Below, piece after piece: positions 15,675 to 24,250 of a DNA stretch of 31,986 nt. Under the pieces are notes generated by a model that ran no database searches, was not told where the DNA came from, and was given only the letters and a program-made list of their open reading frames with translations. The position numbers were made by a program, and so were the translations under genes. The DNA lies in assembly GCA_036399695.1 (NCBI GenBank), contig DASWMP010000258.1:1-31986 (forward strand), in the 5' to 3' direction. Position 1 is the stretch's first letter. The number at the start of each line of letters is the position of its first letter. This DNA is from DASVEE01 sp036399695. GTDB lineage: Bacteria > Acidobacteriota > Thermoanaerobaculia > Gp7-AA8.

Positions 15675-16310
15675 TCAGCGCATCGGCACGAACCGCACGG
15701 CTTCTAGCTGGCGTTTCACCAGCTTCCCTCCCACCCGCTCCACGAGCCACAGGTACTGCAGGTCAGCGGCGCCTACCGGGATCACGCAGCGGCCGCCTTC
15801 GGCGAGCTGTTCGACCAACTCCTCGGGCATGGCCACGGGTGCGGCGGCGGAGAGGATGGCGTCGAACGGACCCTCGTGGCGGAACAGCTCCACGCCGTCG
15901 CCGACGCCGAGCACTACGTTGCTCAGGCCGAGGCGGGCCAGACGGTCGGCGACGCCTCTCGCGAGATCGGGCTCGACTTCCGCGCTGTACACCATCCGCG
16001 CGAGGCGCGCCAGAATCGCCGTCTGATAGCCGGAGCCGGTACCGATCTCCAGCACCCGCTCGTGCCCCTGCAACCGCAACAGCTCCGACATCGCGGCGAC
16101 GATGTACGGCTGCGAGATGGTCTGGCCGCGATCGAGCGGCAGTGGCGTGTCGTCGTATGCCGAGGCGCGAAAACCCGGCGGGACGAACAGCTCGCGCGGC
16201 GTCGCGCGGAAGGCCTCGAGCACCCGCGCGTCGCGGACGCCTCGGCCGGCGATCTGATCGCGGATCATCCGCTCGTTACTGGAGAGGTCGAGCTCTTCAG
16301 CGGTTCGCAT
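15675..16310 (-). CDS. pcm: Protein-L-isoaspartate O-methyltransferase
   Basis: A 211-aa SAM-dependent repair enzyme that methylates L-isoaspartyl residues in aged proteins. The N-terminal ERMIRDQIAGRGVRDARVLEAF is followed by PRELFVP, QTISQPYIVAAM (substrate-binding motif, about 63-74) and SAM motif I VLEIGTGSGYQTAIL (86-100). YSAEVEPDLA gives the acidic residue that binds the ribose. Length matches the family. The ATG lies within the upstream gene (14-bp overlap), so it is expressed as the last gene of the polysaccharide operon, although it is a general housekeeping enzyme. The inverted repeat at 15563-15653 lies beyond its stop. Confidence 0.95.
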   Translation of the reverse strand: MRTAEELDLSSNERMIRDQIAGRGVRDARVLEAFRATPRELFVPPGFRASAYDDTPLPLDRGQTISQPYIVAAMSELLRLQGHERVLEIGTGSGYQTAILARLARMVYSAEVEPDLARGVADRLARLGLSNVVLGVGDGVELFRHEGPFDAILSAAAPVAMPEELVEQLAEGGRCVIPVGAADLQYLWLVERVGGKLVKRQLEAVRFVPMR

Positions 16311-17472
16311 ACTGCGACTGCTGCCCTGCAGCGGCCTGCCGGACCGTCCGCGTCTCCACGATGCGCAGCTTCATGACGCGGTCGGCGTTGCGCACCAGGC
16401 GCGGCAGGCTGACGAGACAGGCTCCCTCGCCCGGCACCGGCGTCAGGGTGGCATTGCGCGTCATGATCATGTCGCCGTCCAGCGCGACCTTCGTCACGTT
16501 CGGCGGCAGCCAGACTTTCACCGTCGGATTCGCGAGCGGGAGGCCGCCGCGATTGGCCATGCGGATCGTCAGCAGCTTCGGGTTCTCCATCCGGTCGACG
16601 CTGAAGGCGAAGCGGTTCTCGCGTGCGTCGCGGCGGGCGCCGGGAACGAGCGTTCTCGCATCCTGCGTCGCACCGATGGCGCCATCGGAGACCGGCTGAC
16701 CGGCAACCCAGCGAAAGCCGGAACGGAGCATCGCGTTGAGCGCCGGCTCGTCGCGCAGCAGCATGTCGGGGTGGATGCCGAACCAGAGGAAACGGCCGCC
16801 TTCGACTTCCATGTGCATGATCGCGGCGCGCGAGTTCTGCTTCCAACGGGCGTCGACAAACATGCGCGGCGACTCGCGAAGGAACGACACCGTGCGCGGC
16901 TTGACCGTCAGCTCCGACCCGGGATTCAGGCGGGCCAGCACCGGCGAGACCGATTCCGACAGCTTCAGACGGGGATCGGACAGACCTTCATCCGCCAGCA
17001 GGCGGAACTTGCCGATCGGCGTCACGGGCGGCTTGCCGACGAACGCGATCGCGCCGCCACGGTGGACGAAGATGTCGAGCAGCTCGGCCAGGCGCGGAGG
17101 GATCTCCGGGATGTCGCAGAAGACCACCACGCCTTCGATCGGATCGAACGTCTCGAGCGGCACGAGCGTCGGCTGCATCTCCGCCTTCGTCAGAAGGCGC
17201 ACCCAGGCAGCAGCGAGCGGCGAGTTCGGATCGCGCGTCACCACCGTCACCTTCGGCAGGGGCTCCGGCACCGTCACCAGCGTCTGTTGATGGACGAAGG
17301 AGATGATGGCGAAGAGGCCGATCACCGCCACGATCGCGAGCAGTACCCCGTAAAGGAGCAGATGCTTCCACGCGACGTGGGGTGCCTGATGCCGGCGGGA
17401 ACGATCGTTCGATACGACCTCGATCGTCTCGGGGGGAATCGCTGCAGGTGCTGCGGAGCGCCAGATGTCCAT
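16297..17472 (-). CDS. Membrane-anchored protein with lumenal alpha/beta domain, unknown
   Basis: A 391-aa protein from ATG 17472. A longer frame to 17529 runs into an inverted repeat and was rejected. Residues 1-35 are cytosolic and basic, 36-60 form one transmembrane helix, and the rest should be periplasmic. Residues about 74-280 alternate strands and helices (KVTVVTRDPNSPLAAAWVRL, EGVVVFCDIPEIPP, GGAIAFVGKPP, GGRFLWFGIHPD), which suggests a glutamine-amidotransferase-like or ThuA-like flavodoxin fold; no Cys-His-Glu catalytic set is evident. Residues about 300-375 look like an Ig/beta-sandwich domain (TIRMANRGGLPLANPTVKVW). I do not recognise a named family. It follows the GT2 synthase and 62-aa gene on the same strand and overlaps pcm. 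A role as a periplasmic partner of the synthase, in the place occupied by BcsB or PgaB elsewhere, is inference. Confidence 0.82.
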   Translation of the reverse strand: MDIWRSAAPAAIPPETIEVVSNDRSRRHQAPHVAWKHLLLYGVLLAIVAVIGLFAIISFVHQQTLVTVPEPLPKVTVVTRDPNSPLAAAWVRLLTKAEMQPTLVPLETFDPIEGVVVFCDIPEIPPRLAELLDIFVHRGGAIAFVGKPPVTPIGKFRLLADEGLSDPRLKLSESVSPVLARLNPGSELTVKPRTVSFLRESPRMFVDARWKQNSRAAIMHMEVEGGRFLWFGIHPDMLLRDEPALNAMLRSGFRWVAGQPVSDGAIGATQDARTLVPGARRDARENRFAFSVDRMENPKLLTIRMANRGGLPLANPTVKVWLPPNVTKVALDGDMIMTRNATLTPVPGEGACLVSLPRLVRNADRVMKLRIVETRTVRQAAAGQQSQYANR

Positions 17473-17481
17473 TATTGAGTC

Positions 17482-17612
17482 GTTGTCCGTTTCCCGTTGT
17501 CCGTTTTCCGTTGCTCTGCCGGTGGCCACCGCGGGTGGTCAGTGCCGGTGAGCCGTCCACTCCGATACCGTGCCGCTGCCGGAGCAGCTACGGACAACGG
17601 GAAACGGACAAC
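17482..17612. repeat. Inverted repeat, 22-bp perfect arms
   Basis: The arm starting GTTGTCCGTTTCCCGTTGTC (17482-17503) is exactly complementary to 17591-17612, with an 87-bp loop. Each arm is itself made of the word CCGTTGT. It fills the only sizeable gap inside the polysaccharide operon, between the 62-aa and 391-aa genes, so it may act as an attenuating or stabilising RNA structure, or be an inserted repeat. Confidence 0.88.
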
Positions 17613-17628
17613 GGACAACGGTTCACCG

Positions 17629-17817
17629 TCACTGTTTCGGGTTGTACTGATTGAAGAAGGCCTTGGCCTGTCCTTCCTGACGCAGTTCGGCGGCGGTCTT
17701 CGGGCGGCGCGCCTCGCGCACCTTGTATGCGAAGTACGAAGCCACGGCCAGAATCAGCGTTACGACGATCGAAACGAAAATCACGGTGGCCAGAATGTTT
17801 ACCCAATCGAATCTCAT
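17629..17817 (-). CDS. 62-aa single-pass membrane protein in polysaccharide operon
   Basis: A short peptide with one transmembrane helix (about 7-31, ILATVIFVSIVVTLILAVASYFAYK) and a charged cytosolic tail (REARRPKTAAELRQEGQAKAFFNQYNPKQ). ATG 17817 has AAGGA about 10 bp upstream. It follows the GT2 synthase by 37 bp on the same strand. In poly-N-acetylglucosamine and cellulose systems small membrane subunits (PgaD, BcsF-like) support the synthase; the size and place fit that role, but PgaD has two helices and I see no clear homology. A real gene is likely because of operon position, composition and ribosome-binding site. Confidence 0.72.
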   Translation of the reverse strand: MRFDWVNILATVIFVSIVVTLILAVASYFAYKVREARRPKTAAELRQEGQAKAFFNQYNPKQ

Positions 17818-17854
17818 GGTCTTTTTTCCTTTGCGAGCTCTCTACTGGTGGAAA

Positions 17855-19171
17855 TCAGATGCGGCCTTTACGAGCCAGCTTGCCCCACGACATGTCGAGG
17901 CCAATCAGCTCTTCCAGCGTCGCGAACACTTTCGTCACGTCGATGATGAGGATGTAGAAGAAGCGGTAGAAGACGGAGTAGATGGCCAGGCCGAGCGACT
18001 CGCGCTCCATCAGGATCGCGTGCACGGCGATGAGCAAGTCGAGCAGTGTGAGGAGCAGCCACCACATCACCAGCAGCTTCGTCATACCGAACATCAGGGC
18101 GATGTAGACGAAGAAGAGGTTGGCGAAAATGTTCATCGCCGGCCACACCAGACCTTCGAAGATCATGTACCAGAGCGACAGCGGCGTCGTGATCGTGCCG
18201 GACGAAGACGTCAGCAGGTGCTTCTGCTTGCGCAGCGCCTGCAGAATCCCGCGCGACCAGCGGTAACGCTGCTTGATGATGTCCAGCAGCTCTTCCGGCG
18301 CTTCCGTGTACGCGATCGCCTTCGGCTCGTAGTTGATCTTCCAGCCGGACGAAAGGATCTTGACCGTCATGTCGAAGTCTTCGGCGAAGGTGTCGCTGTC
18401 ATAGCCGCCCGTACCTTCGATGGCCGTGCGGCGGAAGATCCCGATCGGACCGGGGATGACGTTGACCGAGCGGAAGAACGCCTGCGCCTTCCGGACGATG
18501 TTCAGGCCCTCGATGTACTCGAGCGCCTGCAGCTTCGTCCAGAGGTTATGGCGGTTGATGACCTTCACGTTGCCGGCGACGGCGCCGACGTTCGGATCCT
18601 GGAAGTGGCGGATCGCATAGCGGAGCGCGTCGGCCGTGAGGCGCGAATCGGAGTCCATGCAGACCACGATCGGCGCGCGCGAGCGGCGGATCCCGTAATT
18701 CAGCGTATCGGCCTTGCCGCTGTTCTCCTTCTTGAACACGTGCACCCGCACGCCGTAGTGGTTGCCCTCGAACTTGCGCATCTTCTCGTACGTCTCGTCG
18801 GTCGAACCGTCGTCGACAGCGATGATCTCGTAGTACGGGTAGCGCAGCTCCAGGAGCGAGGCCAGCGACGCGTCGATCACTTCCCCTTCATTGAAAGCCG
18901 GGACGATGATCGAGACGAACGGGTAGATCTCCTGGACTTCCTCATGCGCGAGCTCCCTCTGGTGAAGGTACGAGAACCAGATGAGCACGAAATGCCGCAG
19001 GATCAGCAGGAGCAGGAACGACCCGAGCGTGAAAATGAGGAGGCTGATGAAGACCGGACCGAGGCGCTCCGGATAGACGTACAGCAACACCGTCAATGTG
19101 ACGACGACGGCGATGATCAGCAACGAGATGAGTAGCTGAACCCGCGGACTCATTTTGTCTTTGAGGCCCAT
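17855..19171 (-). CDS. Processive family 2 glycosyltransferase (PgaC/cellulose-synthase-like)
   Basis: A 438-aa inner-membrane synthase that would polymerise a beta-linked polysaccharide from a nucleotide sugar while passing it through the membrane. Two N-terminal helices (about 14-34 and 41-64) precede the GT-A domain: SIIVPAFNEGE, AVDDGSTD (D120, D121), CMDSDSR (DSD 173-175), FAEDFDM (E264, D265, the general-base region) and QRYRW (301-305), the mark of processive enzymes. Three more helices lie in the last 110 residues. The size and layout match PgaC/NodC/hyaluronan-synthase types more than cellulose synthase, and there is no PilZ domain. It starts on the stop of the TPR/barrel gene (TAATG), so the two are coupled. 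The product sugar cannot be told. Confidence 0.93.
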   Translation of the reverse strand: MGLKDKMSPRVQLLISLLIIAVVVTLTVLLYVYPERLGPVFISLLIFTLGSFLLLLILRHFVLIWFSYLHQRELAHEEVQEIYPFVSIIVPAFNEGEVIDASLASLLELRYPYYEIIAVDDGSTDETYEKMRKFEGNHYGVRVHVFKKENSGKADTLNYGIRRSRAPIVVCMDSDSRLTADALRYAIRHFQDPNVGAVAGNVKVINRHNLWTKLQALEYIEGLNIVRKAQAFFRSVNVIPGPIGIFRRTAIEGTGGYDSDTFAEDFDMTVKILSSGWKINYEPKAIAYTEAPEELLDIIKQRYRWSRGILQALRKQKHLLTSSSGTITTPLSLWYMIFEGLVWPAMNIFANLFFVYIALMFGMTKLLVMWWLLLTLLDLLIAVHAILMERESLGLAIYSVFYRFFYILIIDVTKVFATLEELIGLDMSWGKLARKGRI

Positions 19172-21708
19172 TAGCGTGTCTCCCCGACCGGCGGAATGAC
19201 GGGTGACGTGGTGAGCACCCGGTTATCGTAGTAATACGGGTTTGGTTCGCCGCGGTCGTCGCTGCCCGTGAAGAGCTGCTTGAGGCGCAGGCCGACGAAC
19301 CAGTGGCGGCGCCAGTAGTTCGTCAGGTCGGCATCGCTGCCGCCGACCAGGTCGTCGAAGCGGCCGCTCTTGCCGTAGCCGTAATCGGCCACCAGGTCGA
19401 CCGACGGCGTCAGTCCCACCGCGGCGCTGAGACCGTACGAGCGGATGTCCGACGAGCGGTCCCGCTCCCACGACTTGCCGGCCTTCACTTCCGCGCTCCA
19501 TTCGAAGCGGCGCAGGTTCTGGCCGATCTGCAGGATGCCGGCGAGCGAGCGATAGTTCTCCGGCGACCAGTAGTCGCGCGTACGGAAGTCATAGGAGAGA
19601 TAGCGCCCGTCGGCCTTGAGAGCGACGAACGGCGTCTTGAAGACGCGGAAGCTCAGGAGGCCGTGCGCGCCGACGCGGCTGTTGTCGTCCGAGATGCGGC
19701 CGTACGAGGCATCGGCCAGCCACGACCAGTAGCCGCCGGTGCGGTAGTCGTAATGCGCGCGGAGGTCGTCGATGTGCAGCGGATCGAACGAGAACGCCGC
19801 GCCCGGCGTATCGCCGAGAGCCTGGAGCGTGAAGACGTCGTAGACGAGGTCGTAGCGGTTGTAATCGAGGGCCACGCGGCTCTGGATGTCCGGCAGCCAT
19901 TCGGCGCCGAGGCCCCAGAACGGACGCGTCCCGAGGTCGTCGCTATAGAGGTTGGCGCCGACGTTCGCCCGGCCGAGGAACCGGTCGCTGAAGCGGTGCC
20001 GGACGCCGCCCGTCAGCGCCGTCGCTTCGATCTGCTGATTCGTCGACGTGCGCTCGAACTCGTGACGGCCGAGCGAGGCATTGAAGGCGGTGCGGGGACT
20101 CACCCACTTCTGGCCGAGCAGGTCGTAGCGGCGGAAATCGAAGTCGTTCGAATCCGTGGCGTACGAATAGCGTCCTTCGATGCTGGACGCCGGACGCATC
20201 AGGCGAAGACGGCTGATCTCCGTCAGCGAAGGCTCGTACGAAGAATCGAGCAGCAGCGCGGCGTTCTGCTCCCGCTCCGCATGCTCGTTCCAGCCGAACC
20301 AGCGGTAGATCTGGCCGATGTTGTAATGAGCGCGCGGCGGCACGGTCTCGTATAAGTAGGCGCGCGGATTCGACGACGTATCGGTCAGCGTCCGGAACGT
20401 GCGCAGGGCCGGGACGTACTCGTTATCCCAGGAGAGCGTCTGTGCATATTCGAGACGCAGGTCGGCGCGTTCGGGATACTGGCGGATGAGGCGTTCGTAT
20501 TCGTTCTGCGCGGTGTCGTAGCGCTTGTCCCAGCTCAGCACGCGCGCGTAATTGATGCGCGCGTCCATGTCGTCCGGGCGCAGGCGCAGGTAATCTTCGT
20601 AGAGGCCGACGGAGCGGTCGTACTCTTCGATCGCGGCGAAGCCTTTGGCCAGCGAGAGCACGTCGTCGGCGTTCGCGGCATTGCGCGTATCGGTGATGCG
20701 CAGGCTCTGCTCGAGGCGGGCCCGCTCTTCGTCGCGGTTCTGCAGGATCAGCTTCTCGAGCTCGCCAATGTCGGCGACCGGCTCGGCACTGTGCTCGCGC
20801 ACGAACCGCACCGTACGCATCGCCTCGCCGTAGTCCTCCATTTCGTAGAGGAGCCGCGCGCGGTTGACGCGCAGCGCGAGGTTGTACGGTTCGAGGGCGA
20901 TCAGCTTGTCGAGGCGCTCCAGGCGAAGCGCCGGGGAGGTGCGCATGGAGGCGAGGAGGCGTCCGGCCTCGTTCGCGTCGGGATGCGCCACCATGTATTC
21001 ATTGAGGAGGCGGATGGCCCCTTCGCGGTCGCCGGCCCACGCCCGAGCGTTCGCCAGCGCCACGGCGGCATCCTCGGAGGCCAGCCCTTCGTACGCGGTG
21101 CGCAGGTGGTTCGTCGCGACGCGCGAGGCGCCCATCCACGACAGCAGGCGGCCGTACTCGAGGTCGAGCTCCGGCGAGGACTGCTCGCGAAGCAGTGCCG
21201 CGTATTCACGCTCCGCCTCGTCCATCTGACGCGACCAGGCCAGCGACCGGGCCCGGCGCAGGCGCGTCTCGCGCGTCTGCATCGGCGCGGCGAGCCGTCC
21301 ATAGGCCTCGGCGGCTTCGACGTAGCGGGCGGCCTCGAAGTAAGCGTTGGCCAGCGCCAGCCGGTCGGCGTCCGTCGCGCCGGCGGCAGAGACTTTCGCC
21401 TCCGCGTCGGCGAGGTTGCGCTGTGCGACGTTGCGCAGCTCTTCGGCGGCGCGGTTCCGGATCTCCGTGGCCTGCGTGTCGTTGGCGTTCAGGGCCAGCA
21501 CGCGCTCGGCGAGCTTGCGCGCTTCGTAATACCGGCCCGCTTCGAGGTAGAGACGCGCCAGCTCGACCTGCTGATCGCGCGTGGCGTTGCCACTCTCGAT
21601 TGCGGACTCGAGCGATTTGATCCCGGTGTAACTGTCGGCTTGTGCGAACGCGGACGTAGAGCAGATGAGCAGGAGTGAGACTGTGGCTACAGTCTTCAAT
21701 AGCCTCAT
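19171..21708 (-). CDS. TPR / outer-membrane beta-barrel protein (PgaA/BcsC-like exporter)
   Basis: An 845-aa protein. Signal peptide (RLLKTVATVSLLLICSTSAFA), then TPR-type helical repeats from about 30 to 500 (for example QQVELARLYLEAGRYYEARKL, RADLRLEYAQTLSWDNEYVPAL). From about residue 510 the sequence turns into alternating aromatic and polar strands (SIEGRYSYATDSNDFDFRRY, ATALTGGVRHRFSDRFLGRA, RHWFVGLRLKQLF), as expected of a 16-strand-type barrel. A periplasmic TPR scaffold plus barrel of this length is the architecture of PgaA (about 800 aa) and of the BcsC C-terminus, which secrete polysaccharide. It is followed directly by the GT2 gene, which supports that role. GAGG lies 6 bp before the ATG. 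Confidence 0.9.
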   Translation of the reverse strand: MRLLKTVATVSLLLICSTSAFAQADSYTGIKSLESAIESGNATRDQQVELARLYLEAGRYYEARKLAERVLALNANDTQATEIRNRAAEELRNVAQRNLADAEAKVSAAGATDADRLALANAYFEAARYVEAAEAYGRLAAPMQTRETRLRRARSLAWSRQMDEAEREYAALLREQSSPELDLEYGRLLSWMGASRVATNHLRTAYEGLASEDAAVALANARAWAGDREGAIRLLNEYMVAHPDANEAGRLLASMRTSPALRLERLDKLIALEPYNLALRVNRARLLYEMEDYGEAMRTVRFVREHSAEPVADIGELEKLILQNRDEERARLEQSLRITDTRNAANADDVLSLAKGFAAIEEYDRSVGLYEDYLRLRPDDMDARINYARVLSWDKRYDTAQNEYERLIRQYPERADLRLEYAQTLSWDNEYVPALRTFRTLTDTSSNPRAYLYETVPPRAHYNIGQIYRWFGWNEHAEREQNAALLLDSSYEPSLTEISRLRLMRPASSIEGRYSYATDSNDFDFRRYDLLGQKWVSPRTAFNASLGRHEFERTSTNQQIEATALTGGVRHRFSDRFLGRANVGANLYSDDLGTRPFWGLGAEWLPDIQSRVALDYNRYDLVYDVFTLQALGDTPGAAFSFDPLHIDDLRAHYDYRTGGYWSWLADASYGRISDDNSRVGAHGLLSFRVFKTPFVALKADGRYLSYDFRTRDYWSPENYRSLAGILQIGQNLRRFEWSAEVKAGKSWERDRSSDIRSYGLSAAVGLTPSVDLVADYGYGKSGRFDDLVGGSDADLTNYWRRHWFVGLRLKQLFTGSDDRGEPNPYYYDNRVLTTSPVIPPVGETR

Positions 21709-21804
21709 GACGATCCTCGAATCTCAGGTGAGGTGAAGGGAAAGAATCAATGAACTGTGCTGACTACCGCTTGCCGCCTAGTGCAAGCGGAATTCCAATA
21801 AATG

Positions 21805-22818
21805 TCAGGGGTGTTTCGCCGCCGGCCTCGGAGCAGGTGGCGCGCTCGGCGGTAACGTCGGCTCGGGCTTCACTGCCGGAGCCGCCGCCGGAGCCGCTGG
21901 TGTCGTGGAGGGCGGAGCTGCTGCCGGCGCTACAGACGGCGTGGATGCCGGAGTCGAAGCCGCGGGCGTGACCTGCTCCTCCTTCATCACGCGCGGGCAC
22001 TGCGCGACGTAGGTCGGCTTCGGCGCTTCCTTCGCGTCGCAGGCGACCAGGTCCGACGTCAGCACGACGCCGACGTGATTGGCGACGCGCCGCTCCCGCT
22101 TGTCGCTGGGGGTGTTGACGATGCAGCCCGCCACCCACATGGCCGAGGAGCCGCCGCCGTCCAGATTCATGGCAGCGCACGCTCCCAGCTCATCGGCGAT
22201 GAACGTCGCGATCTGCGCCAGCGTGAGCCCCGCGGCACCTTTGATGCGTCCGTCGGAGACGATGAGGTACAGCGTCTTGCCGTCCTTCGTGACGGCCACC
22301 GCGGTACGTGGATGCGGCGCGCGGGTGAACTTGTCGCTGCCCGGCAGTTGCGCCGCCGACAGCGCCTTGCAATCGCGGACGAGCATCGGCCAGCCGGAGA
22401 CGGCGAAGTCGAGCTCTTCCGGATCGTCGATGACGTCCGACTGATGGCGGATCTCCGCGGCGCCTTCATCGACGAAGAGCACCGCTTCGCGTCCGGTGTC
22501 TTTCGTCCCGTCCCACCGGCCGCAGGGGCCGACGGTCAGGCCGATCGGAAAACGGTTCTCGTCGAAGTAGTCGCCGTTGATGGCCACGAGGGCGTTGTTG
22601 CGCTGCGCGTATTGAGAGACGGTCGTCCCTTTGTCCGATTCGCGCGTACCGACGACCTGGACGTTCTCATTGTCGAGGTCGACACGCGTGACGTAGATCG
22701 CCCGGCCATCCTTTGAGTAGTCCTGATAGTCGACGCCCGGTGCTACAGGCATCCAGTCGGCCGCGAGGGGGACGGCGAAGAGAAGGAGAGAGAGAAGCAG
22801 AATGGCACTCTGTTTCAT
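21805..22818 (-). CDS. Phosphodiester glycosidase family protein (NAGPA domain)
   Basis: A 337-aa secreted protein from ATG 22818; the longer frame to 22932 runs into repeats. The signal peptide is KQSAILLLSLLLFAVPLAA. The NAGPA domain shows INGDYFD (80-86), HPRTAVAVTKDG (from 169), NLDGGGSSAMW (218-228) and RRVANHVGVV (243-252), all hallmarks of this family, whose members cleave sugar phosphodiesters (human uncovering enzyme, bacterial exopolysaccharide or teichoic-acid-related glycosidases). The last 55 residues are a Pro/Ala-rich tail. It precedes the TPR/barrel gene by 96 bp on the same strand and is divergent from an LCP gene, so a role in trimming or releasing a phosphodiester-linked surface glycan is likely. 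No good ribosome-binding site precedes the ATG. Confidence 0.9.
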   Translation of the reverse strand: MKQSAILLLSLLLFAVPLAADWMPVAPGVDYQDYSKDGRAIYVTRVDLDNENVQVVGTRESDKGTTVSQYAQRNNALVAINGDYFDENRFPIGLTVGPCGRWDGTKDTGREAVLFVDEGAAEIRHQSDVIDDPEELDFAVSGWPMLVRDCKALSAAQLPGSDKFTRAPHPRTAVAVTKDGKTLYLIVSDGRIKGAAGLTLAQIATFIADELGACAAMNLDGGGSSAMWVAGCIVNTPSDKRERRVANHVGVVLTSDLVACDAKEAPKPTYVAQCPRVMKEEQVTPAASTPASTPSVAPAAAPPSTTPAAPAAAPAVKPEPTLPPSAPPAPRPAAKHP

Positions 22819-23065
22819 AGGTAGTTGGGTCGTTGGCCGTTGACAGTTTGGTTGGCAGTTCGCGTGGCGCAGGAGGCACTCCAGCGGTTTGCGCAGTCGC
22901 GCCAGCGAGCGTCGACAACAGTTCCGGCCCACTGCCTACCGCCCACTGCCTACTGCCAACTCCACGTACTGCGTGTTCCGGCGCCTCTGCGAATGCCATG
23001 CCGCGTGGCATCGATGATGCAGCCCAGCGGCACTCAACCACGGTAGCTTCTGGAAGGCCACGAAC
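22819..23065. promoter_or_regulatory. Divergent intergenic region between glycosidase and LCP genes
   Basis: These 247 bp must hold the promoters of both the minus-strand polysaccharide operon and the plus-strand LCP/KaiC-like pair. It contains a GTTGGCAGT / ACTGCCAAC inverted pair (22851-22859 and 22952-22960) with extra CACTGCCTAC words, and a compact palindrome ATGCCA-N7-TGGCAT (22993-23011) about 55 bp before the LCP ATG that could be an operator. No clear -35/-10 pair was found on either strand. Confidence 0.5.
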
Positions 23066-24166
23066 ATGACAGCTCCTCATGAACCCGTCCGCTTCTCACG
23101 TCTCGATCCCGACAAATTCGGCCGCCGTCCCGGCGCCGAACCGAAGCCCGAAAAGGCAACGCGTTACGTCGAAGTCCTGCTCTTCGGCGTCTTCGCCGTC
23201 CTGATCGTCCTGGCCGGTATCGCGCTCTACACCTCCTATTCGCCCGACTTTCAGCGGGTGCCCAACCTCGTCGACCAGGGCATGAAGGCCGACCGGATCA
23301 ACATCCTGCTGATCGGCGTCGGCGGCGACACGCATCCCGGCGGCGGCAAGGACCTGGCCGACGCGATCATGCTCATCAGCCTCAAGCCGTCGACGCGGCA
23401 GGTGGCGATGATCTCGATTCCGCGCGACCTCTACCTCCGCGTCGGACGGTTCGGCAAGCACCGCATCAATCTCGCCCACGCCATCGGCAACGAGAGCGGC
23501 TATCCGGGCGCCGGTCCGGGCCTCCTCACCGACACGATCGCCGAGACGTTCGGCCAGCCGGTGCACGCGTTCGCCCGCGTCGACTTTGCCGCCTTCAAGG
23601 AGATCGTCGACAGCCTCGGCGGCATCGAGGTCAACGTGCCGGTGAAGATGTACGACGAGCTCTTCAAGGATACGTTCGAGGCCGGCCCGCAGATCATGAA
23701 CGGCGACCGCGCCCTCCGCTACGCCCGCTACCGCTACATCAAGGGACCGCAGGGCGACAACTACGCGCGCGAGCTGCGCCAGCAGCAGGTCGTCGACGCC
23801 ATCCGGAAAAAAGTGCAGACCCAGGGGGCGGAGGACATCCTCCGCATCGTCGGTACGGCGCGCGCGCTGTCGAAGCACACCGATACGAACCTGACGACGT
23901 CGCAGATGATCTCGCTCTACCGCACCTTCAAGACGACCGACCGCAGCCAGATCGTCAGCGTCTCGCTGAAGCCGTACATGCAGTACATCCGCGTCCGCAC
24001 CCCGGGGGAGGCCGGCTCAGCCGTCCGTCCATGGAACGAGAACTTCGCGCTGCTGCAGACGATTGCCAAAAACCCCTTCGCCACTCCGCAGGCTCCGAAC
24101 GTCGAAATGGCCAACGACAAGCGGGGGACCGTGCAGCATGCGCAGACACTTCCGGTGAACAACTGA
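23066..24166 (+). CDS. LytR-CpsA-Psr (LCP) family protein
   Basis: A 366-aa protein with a cytosolic N-terminus, one transmembrane helix (about 34-56) and an extracytoplasmic LCP domain. Motifs: RINILLIGVGGDT, LADAIMLISL (metal-binding Asp 99), VAMISIPRDLYLRV (R120), KINLA-like HRINLAHAIG, VDFAAFKEIVDSLGGIEVNV, and ALRYARYRY with DNYARELRQQQVV (pyrophosphate-binding arginines). LCP enzymes move polyprenyl-linked glycans onto peptidoglycan or protein acceptors. They are standard in Gram-positives and less usual in diderms such as this one. GGAAGG lies 8 bp before the ATG. The gene is divergent from the glycosidase/exporter operon and 84 bp before the KaiC-like gene, likely its operon partner. 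Confidence 0.94.
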   Translation: MTAPHEPVRFSRLDPDKFGRRPGAEPKPEKATRYVEVLLFGVFAVLIVLAGIALYTSYSPDFQRVPNLVDQGMKADRINILLIGVGGDTHPGGGKDLADAIMLISLKPSTRQVAMISIPRDLYLRVGRFGKHRINLAHAIGNESGYPGAGPGLLTDTIAETFGQPVHAFARVDFAAFKEIVDSLGGIEVNVPVKMYDELFKDTFEAGPQIMNGDRALRYARYRYIKGPQGDNYARELRQQQVVDAIRKKVQTQGAEDILRIVGTARALSKHTDTNLTTSQMISLYRTFKTTDRSQIVSVSLKPYMQYIRVRTPGEAGSAVRPWNENFALLQTIAKNPFATPQAPNVEMANDKRGTVQHAQTLPVNN

Positions 24167-24250
24167 GGCCAATGGCCCGAGGGTTGCTAGCCTCCGACCT
24201 CGGCCGTTGCCAGAGACTTACACGTGAAAAATAAAGAAGAGGAACCCACC

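Noticed and set aside
21767..21790. Hairpin CCGCTTGC/GCAAGCGG between the glycosidase and TPR/barrel genes as a terminator
   Set aside because: The stem is 8 bp with an 8-base loop and no T-run on the minus strand; it is more likely neutral or a weak attenuator.
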